Counted from the stretch's first letter, positions 30,098 through 39,374 are shown. The stretch: DNA of 64,000 bases from Flavivirga abyssicola (GCF_030540775.2 NZ_CP141266.1:2281001-2345000), one strand, 5' to 3'. Made by a program: numbers and translations. The notes: a model not told the origin generated them from the sequence alone.

Positions 30098-30679
30098 ATG
30101 GATTTAACTCAAGGAACACAAGAAGAAAAAAATAATAGAGCGAAAAAAATGATGCTTTGGTTTGGTATCATTTCACTAATTATGTCTTTTATGGGATGGA
30201 CAAGTGCTTTTATTGTAAGTAGCTCCAGACCAGATTGGTTAAAAGATTTTGTATTGCCTAATGCTTTTTTAATAAGTACCGTGGTGATAGTTATTAGTAG
30301 TATATCTTTCATTTTAGCTAAAAAAGCTTTAAAAAGTGGAAATAGAAACATGACGACACTTTGGTTATTTGTAACACTTATTTTAGGCGCTATTTTTATT
30401 TTTAATCAATTTTCAGGCTTTCAGCAAATAATAGATTTAGGTTATAATTTTACTGGACCAACCAGTAACGTAACCATGTCTTATATTTATTTAATAGCCA
30501 TAGTGCATATTTTGCACGTGGTTGTTGGGTTAATTTGTTTGTTGGTAGTAATTTATAATCATTTTAAACAAAAGTATGATGCGACGAAAATGCTTGGCTT
30601 AGAACTTGCAGCAACCTTTTGGCATTTTATAGATATACTATGGGTTTATCTCTTTTTGTTTTTATATTTCATTCGATGA
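30098..30679 (+). CDS. Heme-copper oxidase subunit III (short form)
   Basis: 193 residues with five membrane segments. Subunit III features include the YLIAIVHILHVVVGL helix and the closing FWHFIDILWVYLFLFLYF. It supports the catalytic subunit I of a cytochrome c oxidase; subunits I and II are not in this window. It begins 2 bases after ctaB and is followed by a second, longer subunit III, an arrangement known from Bacteroidota oxidase clusters. Confidence 0.92.
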   Translation: MDLTQGTQEEKNNRAKKMMLWFGIISLIMSFMGWTSAFIVSSSRPDWLKDFVLPNAFLISTVVIVISSISFILAKKALKSGNRNMTTLWLFVTLILGAIFIFNQFSGFQQIIDLGYNFTGPTSNVTMSYIYLIAIVHILHVVVGLICLLVVIYNHFKQKYDATKMLGLELAATFWHFIDILWVYLFLFLYFIR

Positions 30680-30780
30680 TTTTTATTGATTTCTAAAAGT
30701 CTCATGTAACATCCAAAGTAGCTTTTTTTTGAAGTATGTATAATTTAGTGTTGGATGTTTTATTAGATGAATAAATTGAT

Positions 30781-30788
30781 TATTTTTG
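30781..30788 (+). promoter_or_regulatory. -7 promoter element before the long subunit III gene
   Basis: TATTTTTG is an exact TAnnTTTG, ending 28 bases before the start codon. The -33 region is only TTT at the ideal distance; a TTG lies 27 bases away. Confidence 0.5.
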
Positions 30789-30816
30789 TGCAACTTTTAA
30801 AAAACAACCATTATAT

Positions 30817-31800
30817 ATGAGTACTACAGTTGTAAATACTGGAACAGAAGGTAAAACTTGGGGGGGAGCAACAAAGCCTCTAAACGCAAGTTATGGTAAA
30901 ATGATGATGTGGTTTTTCATCGTTTCGGATGCTTTAACATTCTCTGGGTTTTTAGCAGCCTATGGATTTTCAAGATTTAAGTTTATTGATTCATGGCCAA
31001 TAGCCGATGAAGTGTTTACGCACTTTCCTTTTTTACATGGTGTAAATGCACCTATGTATTATGTGGCTTTTATGACGTTTATTCTTATTATGTCATCTGT
31101 AACGATGGTATTAGCGGTAGATGCTGGACATCATTTAAATAAAGCTAAAGTTACTATTTATATGTTTTTAACCATTATTGGTGGTTTAATATTCGTAGGC
31201 TCTCAAGCTTGGGAATGGGGAACATTTATTAAAGGTGATTATGGAGCTGTACAAACTAAAGGAGGTAATATTTTACAGTTTGTAGATACAGAAGGACATA
31301 GGGTTGCATTAAGAGATTTTGTTGTAGCCGATTCACATGCAGACAGAACACAACATGAGCGTAAAAGTGGTTTATGGTTTGTTTCTGAAGGAACATTGCC
31401 AACATATACTGTTGAAGAAGTTATGCATGGCTTAGAAGCTCACGACAATGTTTTAGTAAGAACGCAGATCATTAATGAAGCAGGTGAAAAAACTATTTTA
31501 TCTAGAGCCGAGTCGTTAAAACAGATAAAGGACAATGGAAAAGTTGTTGTTGAAGGCGCTAATTTACATGTTAATGAATACGGTTCACCTTTATTTGCAG
31601 ACTTCTTTTTCTTTATAACTGGTTTTCACGGTTTCCACGTATTTTCTGGAGTTATTATAAACATCATTATTTTCTTTAATGTGATTTTAGGAACTTACGA
31701 GAGACGTAAAAACTACGAAATGGTAGAAAAAGTGGGGTTATACTGGCACTTTGTAGATTTAGTTTGGGTATTTGTATTTACATTCTTTTACCTGGTTTAA
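30817..31800 (+). CDS. Heme-copper oxidase subunit III (long form with soluble insert)
   Basis: 327 residues. N-terminal segments (KMMMWFFIVSDALTFSGFLAAYGF) and C-terminal segments (FFFFITGFHGFHVFSGV, LYWHFVDLVWVFVFTFFYLV) are typical subunit III. Between them sits a charged, non-membrane insert of roughly 115 residues (about 140-255), absent from ordinary subunit III proteins of about 200 residues. The insert may face the periplasm or contact another complex; its role is not known to me. It is followed by subunit IV after 57 bases. Confidence 0.92.
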   Translation: MSTTVVNTGTEGKTWGGATKPLNASYGKMMMWFFIVSDALTFSGFLAAYGFSRFKFIDSWPIADEVFTHFPFLHGVNAPMYYVAFMTFILIMSSVTMVLAVDAGHHLNKAKVTIYMFLTIIGGLIFVGSQAWEWGTFIKGDYGAVQTKGGNILQFVDTEGHRVALRDFVVADSHADRTQHERKSGLWFVSEGTLPTYTVEEVMHGLEAHDNVLVRTQIINEAGEKTILSRAESLKQIKDNGKVVVEGANLHVNEYGSPLFADFFFFITGFHGFHVFSGVIINIIIFFNVILGTYERRKNYEMVEKVGLYWHFVDLVWVFVFTFFYLV

Positions 31801-31857
31801 TTATAGAAAATTATATTTTTCATTTCCTTGAAAAGGAAATCTAAAAAAGCATAAAAA

Positions 31858-32238
31858 ATGGCACACGAACATAAATTAGCAATATTTAGAGGTTTAATTA
31901 AGTTTAAATCGAATACTCAAAAAATATGGGGCGTTTTAATCTTTCTAAGTATTGTAACAGCCGTAGAGGTTGTATTAGGTATTTTGAAACCAGAAAGTTT
32001 AATGGGACAAGTTTTAGGAATGAAAGCCTTAAACTGGATATTCATTATTTTAACTATTGTAAAAGCATATTATATTACTTGGGATTTCATGCATATGCGT
32101 GACGAGTTAAAATCTTTAAGACGTATGGTTGTCTGGACTGCTATATTCTTAATTCTATATCTAATATTTATTTTGTTACAAGAAGGCGGTTACGTGTTCG
32201 ACGTATATAAAGATGGATTTATAAAAAGAGATTTTTAA
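31858..32238 (+). CDS. Cytochrome c oxidase subunit IV-type protein
   Basis: 126 residues with three membrane helices and the family segment VKAYYITWDFMHMRDELKSL between the second and third. It belongs to the prokaryotic subunit IV group, a small assembly or stability subunit. It closes the oxidase unit, and a terminator lies 52 bases downstream. Confidence 0.9.
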   Translation: MAHEHKLAIFRGLIKFKSNTQKIWGVLIFLSIVTAVEVVLGILKPESLMGQVLGMKALNWIFIILTIVKAYYITWDFMHMRDELKSLRRMVVWTAIFLILYLIFILLQEGGYVFDVYKDGFIKRDF

Positions 32239-32290
32239 CTATTTGTTTTGAGCTTACAGTGTAGATCATCAAGTGTTAAAATAGAGATAT

Positions 32291-32317
32291 AAAGACGGTT
32301 TTAAACCGTCTTTTTTT
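32291..32317 (+). terminator. Terminator of the oxidase operon
   Basis: A perfect 10-bp stem, aaagacggtt (32291-32300) with aaccgtcttt (32304-32313), has the loop tta and is followed by T residues. Confidence 0.9.
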
Positions 32318-32324
32318 ATTTTTG
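32317..32324 (+). promoter_or_regulatory. -7 promoter element overlapping the terminator's T tract
   Basis: TATTTTTG fits TAnnTTTG exactly, begins within the T tract of the preceding terminator and ends 35 bases before the next start codon. The -33 box would fall in the hairpin, and no TTG is present there. Confidence 0.45.
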
Positions 32325-32359
32325 CAAACATTATATTTTTATATAAATATTGTTATTTA

Positions 32360-33079
32360 ATGGATTATAAAAAAGTTAGTCGGTATGTAGTTTTGGGAGT
32401 TTTGTTTTTTCTACCCGTAACATTTTTATTGTTCTTATATCCTGCGACTCATAACTATACACCACTAGATATAGTAAACGAATCGGTTTTAGATTTACAA
32501 CAATTTTCTTCAGATTCAGAAGAACAAATACTTTTAAAAGATCATATTACAGTCTTAGGCTTTTTTGGCAATACTCCTTTAAATAAAGCCACGACTGCAT
32601 CTAATTTAAAAGAGCTGGTCTACGATAAGTTTAAAGGTTTTAAACGATTTCAAATAGTTATAGTCATGCCAGAAGGAACTGAGGCTGCTGTTCAAAAACT
32701 TAAAGCAGAGATTAGTGGGTATGAAGATTTAAGGTTTTGGCATTTTATCTTTGGAGAATCTAGTAACATTCAGAAGCTGTTTTTTAGCTTAAAAAGTAAA
32801 ATAGAACTTTCTGAAAGTTTGGATACAGATCATGTATTTATTGTTGATAAAGATTTAAATCAACGTGGACGCATTGACGATAGGACAGATAATGAGCTAG
32901 AAAAGAAGCGGTCTGTCTACGGTTTAAATTCTTATGATTGTATTGAAGTAGCAGAAATAAAAAATAAAATGAGCGAAGACATGCGTATTTTATTTACTGA
33001 ATATAGACAAAAAAGAAAAGGAGAGTTCAATTCTGATACAAGAAGGGCAAGCGATTTAAAAGAAACAGCTACTAATTAA
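32360..33079 (+). CDS. Membrane-anchored SCO-like/thioredoxin-fold protein without cysteine pair
   Basis: 239 residues with one N-terminal membrane segment (about 9-28) and a soluble domain with thioredoxin-like pattern (ITVLGFFGN, FQIVIVMPEG, VFIVDKDLNQRGRID). It has only one cysteine (NSYDCIEV), so it lacks the CxxxC of the true SCO protein encoded next. It lies between oxidase genes and the SCO gene, which points to oxidase assembly. A copper-free, structural role is possible; function is not established. Confidence 0.75.
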   Translation: MDYKKVSRYVVLGVLFFLPVTFLLFLYPATHNYTPLDIVNESVLDLQQFSSDSEEQILLKDHITVLGFFGNTPLNKATTASNLKELVYDKFKGFKRFQIVIVMPEGTEAAVQKLKAEISGYEDLRFWHFIFGESSNIQKLFFSLKSKIELSESLDTDHVFIVDKDLNQRGRIDDRTDNELEKKRSVYGLNSYDCIEVAEIKNKMSEDMRILFTEYRQKRKGEFNSDTRRASDLKETATN

Positions 33080-33084
33080 AAAAC

Positions 33085-33126
33085 TGTCAGGTTGAGCGTG
33101 TCACACTGAGCGCAGTCGAAATGTGA
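33085..33126. repeat. Dispersed repeat with gagcgcagtcgaa core
   Basis: Two tandem half-units, gtcaggttgagcg and cacactgagcgcagtcgaa, lie between the SCO-like gene and the SCO gene. The core is shared with the large palindrome at 12074. Confidence 0.65.
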
Positions 33127-33150
33127 AACCTATTCTGTAAAATATAAAAG

Positions 33151-33897
33151 ATGAGTAAAAAAACGAACTATTCATATATAGGAATTGCATTTATCATTCT
33201 GGTTTTTGGCATTATTTTCATTCCCAAAATTGTAGATAGAATTTCTAATAAAGATATTATTAGAAACGAAAGCAGAAGTGATTTTGCAAATGATAAAAAG
33301 CCAAGCATGTCAGATTTAGCTTTTATCAAAATAAACGGTGAACCCAAAAAAGTACCAGCCTTTTCTTTTACAAACCAATATGGAAAAACGATAACTAATA
33401 AAGACTATGAAGGCAAGGTTTATGTTGTAGAATTCTTTTTTACAACATGTCCGACTATTTGTCCTAGAATGAATGAGAACTTAATTCAAATTCAAAATAC
33501 CTTTAAAGATTTTAATGATTTTGGTGTCGCATCATTCACTATAAACCCAGACTATGATACCCCAGAAATTCTTAAAGCCTATGCAGATAAATATGGCGTT
33601 ACAAATCCTAATTGGCATTTAATGACAGGAGATAAAGAAACCATTTATGAACTATCAAATAAAGGGTTTAATTTATACACTGCCGAAGAAGAAGATGTAT
33701 TAGGTGGTTTTGAGCATTCAGGTAATTTCGCTTTAATTGATAAAAACGGATTTATTCGGTCGAGGAAAGATAATTTTGGCAATCCTATTATTTATTATAG
33801 AGGTATTGTTTCTGAGGCAGAACAGGTTGATGATGAGGGCGTAAAAGAAGAAATTAGTGCATTAAAAGAAGATATTAAAAAGTTGCTTAGTGAATAA
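33151..33897 (+). CDS. SCO1/SenC family copper chaperone
   Basis: 248 residues with one N-terminal membrane helix (about 9-25). The copper ligands are C100 and C104 in TTCPTICPRM and H189 in GGFEHSGNFALID. SCO proteins deliver copper to the CuA centre of cytochrome c oxidase and keep its thiols reduced, which fits the oxidase genes just upstream. It begins 71 bases after the cysteine-poor relative, which may be a divergent partner. Confidence 0.94.
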   Translation: MSKKTNYSYIGIAFIILVFGIIFIPKIVDRISNKDIIRNESRSDFANDKKPSMSDLAFIKINGEPKKVPAFSFTNQYGKTITNKDYEGKVYVVEFFFTTCPTICPRMNENLIQIQNTFKDFNDFGVASFTINPDYDTPEILKAYADKYGVTNPNWHLMTGDKETIYELSNKGFNLYTAEEEDVLGGFEHSGNFALIDKNGFIRSRKDNFGNPIIYYRGIVSEAEQVDDEGVKEEISALKEDIKKLLSE

Positions 33898-33900
33898 TTG

Positions 33901-33980
33901 ATGCCATTCAGAGCGCAGCGAAGAATCTTTCTGTTCCATGTTACTTAGGCTCTTCAGTCGTGTCTTTTTCTGAATGACAT
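33901..33980. repeat. Palindromic element after the SCO gene
   Basis: atgccattcag at the left end and ctgaatgacat (33970-33980) at the right are near reverse complements around gagcgcagcgaagaatc and related sequence. It begins 3 bases after the stop codon. Confidence 0.65.
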
Positions 33981-34078
33981 AGCAGTTTCTTTTGTTTAGG
34001 GAGCAATGTTATTTAAATGGTTTGTAATGAGTGTAGTTGAAACAAGTCGAAGTGTTAGAATCACATAATTATAATATA

Positions 34079-34612
34079 ATGAGTATAGAAAAAGAAATTA
34101 TAGACGATAAAAAATACAATAAATTAATAGTAGTATTATCCGTATTAATACCAATTGTTGTAGCTATTTTGTTTGGGGTGAAAATTCCAAATGTTGAACC
34201 ATTAACATTTTTACCACCAATTTATGCATCAATAAATGGAGTAACGGCATTGGTTTTAATGTTTGCTGTATATCAAATTAAAAAAGGAAATAGAGCTACA
34301 CATGAAAAATTAATGAAGTTTGCCATTATACTTTCAGTATCATTCTTAGCGATGTATGTCGCTTACCATATGACTAGCGATTCTACTAAGTTTGGAGGCG
34401 AAGGCGCTATTAAATATATCTACTATTTTATATTGTTAACACACATTTTATTGTCGATCATTGTTATTCCATTTGTACTAATTACTTATGTTAGAGCGAT
34501 TACGAATAATATTGAAAAACATAAAAGAATAGCAAGAATAACATTTCCGTTATGGTTATATGTCGCTATAACTGGAGTAATAGTTTATATAATGATTTCA
34601 CCGTATTATTAA
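34079..34612 (+). CDS. DUF420 membrane protein
   Basis: 177 residues from the ATG at 34079. A longer frame from a TTG at 34037 lies in repeat-like sequence and was rejected. Five membrane segments are predicted, with conserved histidines in VAYHMTSD, LTHILLS and KHKRIARIT. DUF420 proteins are regularly found with heme-copper oxidase and SCO genes, including the Bacillus CtaM-type assembly factors. A role in oxidase maturation is inferred from this context. Confidence 0.88.
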   Translation: MSIEKEIIDDKKYNKLIVVLSVLIPIVVAILFGVKIPNVEPLTFLPPIYASINGVTALVLMFAVYQIKKGNRATHEKLMKFAIILSVSFLAMYVAYHMTSDSTKFGGEGAIKYIYYFILLTHILLSIIVIPFVLITYVRAITNNIEKHKRIARITFPLWLYVAITGVIVYIMISPYY

Positions 34613-34619
34613 TGAAACC

Positions 34620-34687
34620 CTACTTCAAGTTCGCAGTACCTGCTTCTTGAAGTAGCTGGTTGAATTAATCCCGCTTAAGGGCGGGAT
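34620..34687. repeat. Two adjacent hairpins downstream of DUF420
   Basis: ctacttcaag (34620-34629) pairs with cttgaagtag (34646-34655), and atcccgc (34668-34674) pairs with gcgggat (34681-34687). Neither has a T tract. Confidence 0.6.
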
Positions 34688-34759
34688 CTGTAAACTTTAC
34701 CTTAGTGTTATTCTAAGCGACTTGTGCTTAAGCGATGTAATAAGTTATAAATGTAAAAT

Positions 34760-34978
34760 ATGAAACAAAAAATCCTCTTTTTCCTTTTTTCTTTTCTCTT
34801 GTTTCTCGAGGCAAATGCCCAATGTGCTATGTGTCGTGCTGTTTTAGAAAGTGAAGAAGGACAAACAGCAGCAGAAGGTATCAATGATGGTATCGTATAT
34901 TTAATGGCCATTCCATATATTCTTATGGGGGGATTAGGATATTTTATTTATAAGAAATACAGTACGTTAAAAAAATAA
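34760..34978 (+). CDS. Small CxxC membrane protein of the oxidase cluster
   Basis: 72 residues. A signal peptide (LFFLFSFLLFLEANAQ) is followed directly by CAMCRAVLES, a short polar stretch and one membrane segment (VYLMAIPYILMGGLGYFIY). The two cysteines two residues apart sit just after the predicted cleavage site on the periplasmic side. The position after SCO and DUF420 suggests metal or thiol chemistry in oxidase assembly. No characterised family is recognised; a real gene is likely because signal, CxxC and helix are all in order. Confidence 0.75.
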   Translation: MKQKILFFLFSFLLFLEANAQCAMCRAVLESEEGQTAAEGINDGIVYLMAIPYILMGGLGYFIYKKYSTLKK

Positions 34979-35067
34979 TAAAAACTTTTCGGAACAATTT
35001 TTGTAACATTTCTTTGTCTTTGAAGTCTAACTGTAAAGCTTAATAGCTTACTCTAATCAATCAAGAA

Positions 35068-35769
35068 ATGTTAAAAATTAATCAGCTGCACAAATCCTAT
35101 CCAATAGGTGATTCTAGTTTACATGTTTTAAAAGGTATAGACCTTCAAGTTGAAGAAGGGGAAATGGTAGCAATCATGGGATCTTCGGGTTCAGGTAAAT
35201 CTACATTACTTAATATAATAGGTATGTTAGACGAAGCCGATTCTGGCGATTATATACTAGATGGGTTACCTATAAAAGATCTTACCGAAAAAAAAGCAGC
35301 TGTATATAGAAACAAATTTTTAGGATTCATTTTCCAGTCTTTCAATCTTATCAATTATAAGAATGCTCTTGAAAATGTAGCACTACCTCTATACTATCAG
35401 GGAATGAAACGAAAAGAACGTCAGGAAAAAGCCTTGTTTCATTTAGAAAAGGTGGGCTTAGCAGACTGGGCGAATCATTTACCTAAAGAACTTTCTGGAG
35501 GTCAAAATCAGCGTGTTGCCATAGCTAGGGCCTTGGCAGCAAACCCTAAGCTGCTATTAGCAGATGAACCAACAGGAGCATTAGATACAAAAACGTCTTA
35601 TGAAATCATGGCGTTTATCCAAAAGTTAAACGACGAAGGTAAAACCATTTTAATGGTAACACACGAAGAAGATATCGCTAATATGTGTAAACGTATAGTT
35701 CGTTTGCGAGATGGTGTTATAATGGAAGACAAAAAGGTAGAACAAGTAAGAGCAGAACAGTATGTTTGA
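35068..35769 (+). CDS. ABC transporter ATPase (MacB/LolD type)
   Basis: 233 residues. Walker A is GSSGSGKST (about 38-46), the Q-loop FQSFNLI, the signature LSGGQNQRVAIARAL (N where Q is usual), Walker B LLLADEPTGALD and a switch histidine in VTHEED. It belongs to the group that powers MacB-like efflux or lipoprotein release. It overlaps the next gene by 8 bases, and the five genes to 40713 form one operon. Confidence 0.95.
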   Translation: MLKINQLHKSYPIGDSSLHVLKGIDLQVEEGEMVAIMGSSGSGKSTLLNIIGMLDEADSGDYILDGLPIKDLTEKKAAVYRNKFLGFIFQSFNLINYKNALENVALPLYYQGMKRKERQEKALFHLEKVGLADWANHLPKELSGGQNQRVAIARALAANPKLLLADEPTGALDTKTSYEIMAFIQKLNDEGKTILMVTHEEDIANMCKRIVRLRDGVIMEDKKVEQVRAEQYV

Positions 35770-36991
35770 TTTAGACCTCTGGCGGGAAATATTTCAAAGT
35801 ATTAATATGAATAGAACCAGAAGTTTGCTGTCTGGTTTTACGGTAACATTTGCGATATTATTATTCGCCATTCTTTTTGGTATTTCAAATGGTCTACAAA
35901 ATACATTTGCCGAGGCCTTTAAAGATGACGCTACAAATTCAATTTTTATAAACTCAGGTAGAACAACTAAAGCCCATAAAGGTTTGCAAGCAGGTAGGGC
36001 TATTAAGTTTAGAAATAAAGATTTTGATTATGTAAAAGAGGAATTTGGAAATAAAGTAGAGTTTATTACTGCTCGTCTTTATAGAAATGTTCAAGCATCA
36101 TATCGAAATGAACAAAGTAGCTATAGTTTAAGGGCAGTCCATCCAGATCATCAGTTTTTAGAAAAAACCATGATAAAAGAGGGGCGATACATTAATCAAA
36201 ATGATGTAAAAAACAAGACTAAAGTAGTTGTTATAGGTAGACTAGTAGAAGAAGATTTGTTTACAAAAACAACAGCTTTGGGTAAGTATATAAACCTTAG
36301 TGGAATTCAATATAGAGTTGTTGGTGTTTTTACAGATGACGGTGGTGATAATGAAGAACGTTTAATTTATATGCCAATTTCTACAGCACAGCATATTTAT
36401 GGTAATAATGATTATATAAACCAAATAAATCTAACCTATAATCCGGAAATGAATTATGATCAGGCATTGGCTTTCGGAAACCAGATTAAGAAAAAAATGA
36501 AGGAGCGTTTTTCGGTAGCGAAAAATGATCAGCGGGCAATAAGAGTTCGAAATATGGCTGAAGCATCTAAGAATGTTCAACAATTCAGTTTTATTCTTGG
36601 TATTATTATTTTCATTATTGGTTCTGGAACACTTATAGCAGGTGTTGTGGGAATTAGCAATATTATGATCTTTATCGTAAAAGAACGTACTAAGGAAATT
36701 GGGATTCGGAAGGCATTAGGAGCATCTCCCAGGTCTATTGTTTCAATTATTTTAATAGAGTGTATTATCATAACTACAATTGCAGGGTACATGGGGCTAT
36801 TAATTGGAATGGGGGTGCTGGAATGGATTGGGCCTAGTCTAAAAACATATTTTATAAAAGATCCTTCAGTGAGTACTAGTTTAGTAGTTGGGGCAACTAT
36901 TACCTTAATAATTGCAGGAACCTTTGCGGGCTACTTTCCTGCAAAACGAGCATCAAAAATAAAACCCATTGTAGCATTAAGAAACGATTAA
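35762..36991 (+). CDS. MacB-like ABC transporter permease, first paralogue
   Basis: 409 residues with an N-terminal membrane helix, a periplasmic MacB_PCD domain (about 50-255) and three C-terminal helices of the FtsX type. The coupling segment VKERTKEIGIRKALGASPRSI is typical. The start overlaps the ATPase gene. The next gene encodes a second permease, so a heterodimer is likely, unlike MacB where one protein dimerises. Confidence 0.93.
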   Translation: MFDLDLWREIFQSINMNRTRSLLSGFTVTFAILLFAILFGISNGLQNTFAEAFKDDATNSIFINSGRTTKAHKGLQAGRAIKFRNKDFDYVKEEFGNKVEFITARLYRNVQASYRNEQSSYSLRAVHPDHQFLEKTMIKEGRYINQNDVKNKTKVVVIGRLVEEDLFTKTTALGKYINLSGIQYRVVGVFTDDGGDNEERLIYMPISTAQHIYGNNDYINQINLTYNPEMNYDQALAFGNQIKKKMKERFSVAKNDQRAIRVRNMAEASKNVQQFSFILGIIIFIIGSGTLIAGVVGISNIMIFIVKERTKEIGIRKALGASPRSIVSIILIECIIITTIAGYMGLLIGMGVLEWIGPSLKTYFIKDPSVSTSLVVGATITLIIAGTFAGYFPAKRASKIKPIVALRND

Positions 36992-36992
36992 T

Positions 36993-38237
36993 ATGTTTAA
37001 GTTTTTATTTGATAGAGATACCTGGCAAGAAGTTTTCGATAGCTTTAATAAAAACAAACTAAGGTCTGTTTTAACAATGGTAGGCGTTTGGTGGGGAATA
37101 TTACTATTAATCGTTTTATTGGGTTCTGCTAGAGGTTTAGAAAATAGTTTTAATCGTTTATTTGGTGATTTTGCGACCAATAGTGTTTTTGTCTGGGGGC
37201 AAAATACAAGTAAACCATTTAAGGGATTTCAAGAAGGTCGAAAAGTCAGACTCTCATTAACAGACGCAAAAAAAGTAGAGGAAAACGTTGAAGGAATCGA
37301 GTTTGTGGTGCCAAGAAACCAGGATCAAGCAACAGTAGTTCGAAAATTTCTTTCAGGCAGTTTTCAAATGACAGGCGATTATCCTTTGCTAGATCAAGTA
37401 CAAAAGAAAAAACTGATTCACGGAAGGTTTATAAATCAAAATGATATTGATTTTGATAAAAAAGTAGTGCTATTATCTGAAGACACATACAAACAACTAT
37501 TTGAAAAAGACGAAAATGCTATTGGAGAGTATGTGCAAATTAATGGTATGAGTTTTAAGGTCATTGGCATATTTAAAAATGGTAATGTAAATATGGGGCC
37601 ATCAACAGATATGCATATTCCATTTACTACGTTTCAACAAATATATAATCGAGGTGATGAGATAGGTTGGATGATGATAACAGGAAAACCAGAATATAAT
37701 ATTAAACAAATAGAAGCCGATGCCAAATTATTGCTTAAGAATTTGAATAAAATTCATCCTAAAGATAATCGTGCTTTTGGTAGTTTTAATTTAGGTAAGG
37801 AGTTTGCGAAAGTAACGGGTTTTTTAATAGGCATGCAATTTTTAACCTGGTTTGTAGGTATCACAACATTAATAGCAGGGGTATTTGCTATAGGTAATAT
37901 TTTGCTTATAACGATTAAAGAACGAACTAAAGAAATTGGGGTAAGAAGAGCCTTAGGAGCAACACCTTTTGAAATTAAGAGACAAATAGTTATAGAAGCG
38001 GTTTTCTTAACATTAATGGCGGGGGTTATAGGAATTATATCAGGAGGGTGGATTTTAATTTTAATAGATACACTTTATGGCCAGGGGGCAGAAGCCTCTC
38101 TTGTAAATGCATCCGTATCAATAGCCGTTGTATTTGTAGCATTAATAATATTAGTGATTTTAGGAACTTTAATCGGGTTAATTCCTGCATTTAAAGCAAC
38201 TAGTATAAAACCAATAGAAGCATTAAGAGAAGAATAA
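36993..38237 (+). CDS. MacB-like ABC transporter permease, second paralogue
   Basis: 414 residues, the same layout as the previous gene and separated from it by one base. The FtsX-type coupling segment reads IKERTKEIGVRRALGATPFEI. The periplasmic part is clearly diverged from the first paralogue. Together with the ATPase, adaptor and TolC-like genes it makes a complete tripartite pump, which expels substrate from the periplasm across the outer membrane. The substrate is unknown. Confidence 0.93.
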   Translation: MFKFLFDRDTWQEVFDSFNKNKLRSVLTMVGVWWGILLLIVLLGSARGLENSFNRLFGDFATNSVFVWGQNTSKPFKGFQEGRKVRLSLTDAKKVEENVEGIEFVVPRNQDQATVVRKFLSGSFQMTGDYPLLDQVQKKKLIHGRFINQNDIDFDKKVVLLSEDTYKQLFEKDENAIGEYVQINGMSFKVIGIFKNGNVNMGPSTDMHIPFTTFQQIYNRGDEIGWMMITGKPEYNIKQIEADAKLLLKNLNKIHPKDNRAFGSFNLGKEFAKVTGFLIGMQFLTWFVGITTLIAGVFAIGNILLITIKERTKEIGVRRALGATPFEIKRQIVIEAVFLTLMAGVIGIISGGWILILIDTLYGQGAEASLVNASVSIAVVFVALIILVILGTLIGLIPAFKATSIKPIEALREE

Positions 38238-38249
38238 ACAATCAAAAAA

Positions 38250-39374
38250 ATGAACAAGACAGTAAGAATTATTTTAATAATAGTAGCTATTATACTATTA
38301 GCATGGGTATTAAAATACTTTAAAGATGCGAACTCTAAAGATGTTGTAGACTATAAAGTTGAAGAACCATTTTACATATCTATTAATACAAAGGCCGTAG
38401 CAACTGGTAAATTAAATCCTGAAGAAGAGATTGAATTAAAACCACAAATTTCTGGAATTGTAGATAAAATACTAGTTGAAGAGGGCGATGTTGTAAAAAA
38501 AGGAGATTTAATCGCTAAGATTAGAGTCGTTCCTAATGAACAAAGTTTAGCAAGTGCAAAAAGTAGAATAGCATCTGCAAGATTATCTTTTGATAATGCC
38601 AAAGTATTATACAACAGAAATAAAGCATTATTTGATAAAGGTGTTATTTCTACCCAGGATTTTGAAAACAGTGAACTGTCATACAATCAAGCAAAGGAAT
38701 CGCTTGCGCAATCACAAAACGATTATCAAATTATTAAAAGAGGGTCTATTTCTGGAGGCAATTCTGCCAATACAAATATTATAGCACAAATAGCAGGAAC
38801 TATTTTAGAAATTCCTGTTCGAGAAGGCGATCAGGTTATCCAGAGTAATAATTTTAATGCAGGAACAACCATTGCAACCATTGCAGATATGAGTCTTATG
38901 ATTTTTGAAGGCAAAGTTGATGAAGCAGAAGTGGGTAAACTAGAAGAAGGTAAAGAAATAAAGGTGGTTCTTGGAGCCATTAACGATAAAGAATTTCCGG
39001 CAAAACTAACGTTTGTAGCACCAAAAGGACAAGAAGAAAATGGTGCCGTTCAATTTACAATTAAAGCAAATGTAACTATAGATTCAATTACAAATGTAAG
39101 GGCTGGTTATAGTGCAAATGCAGAAATAGATATTGAAAGCAAGGATAGTGTTTTAGCTATTAGAGAAGCATTACTTCAATATAACAGAATTACAGAAAAG
39201 CCTTTTGTCGAAATCTTAAACGGCGATAATAAGTTTAAAAAAGAGAATGTTAAAATAGGGCTTTCTGATGGGATTAATGTTGAAATTACCGAAGGCGTCA
39301 AAGAAGGAGACCAAGTTAAAGTATGGAACAAAGCATCAAAAGATAACGAAGATGAAGAAAAGGACAATGATTAA
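38250..39374 (+). CDS. Periplasmic adaptor (MacA/HlyD-type membrane fusion protein)
   Basis: 374 residues with an N-terminal membrane anchor (about 6-20), a split lipoyl domain (ISGIVDKILVEEGDVVKKGDLIAKI and IAGTILEIPVREGDQV), a helical hairpin of about 65 residues between the halves and a beta-barrel domain. The C-terminal end is acidic. It links the two permeases to the TolC-like channel whose start codon overlaps its 3' end by 8 bases. Confidence 0.93.
   Translation: MNKTVRIILIIVAIILLAWVLKYFKDANSKDVVDYKVEEPFYISINTKAVATGKLNPEEEIELKPQISGIVDKILVEEGDVVKKGDLIAKIRVVPNEQSLASAKSRIASARLSFDNAKVLYNRNKALFDKGVISTQDFENSELSYNQAKESLAQSQNDYQIIKRGSISGGNSANTNIIAQIAGTILEIPVREGDQVIQSNNFNAGTTIATIADMSLMIFEGKVDEAEVGKLEEGKEIKVVLGAINDKEFPAKLTFVAPKGQEENGAVQFTIKANVTIDSITNVRAGYSANAEIDIESKDSVLAIREALLQYNRITEKPFVEILNGDNKFKKENVKIGLSDGINVEITEGVKEGDQVKVWNKASKDNEDEEKDND

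Noticed and set aside
39268-39366. Extended start of the TolC-like gene inside the adaptor gene
   Set aside because: The extra residues are not a signal peptide; 39367 or 39388 gives one.
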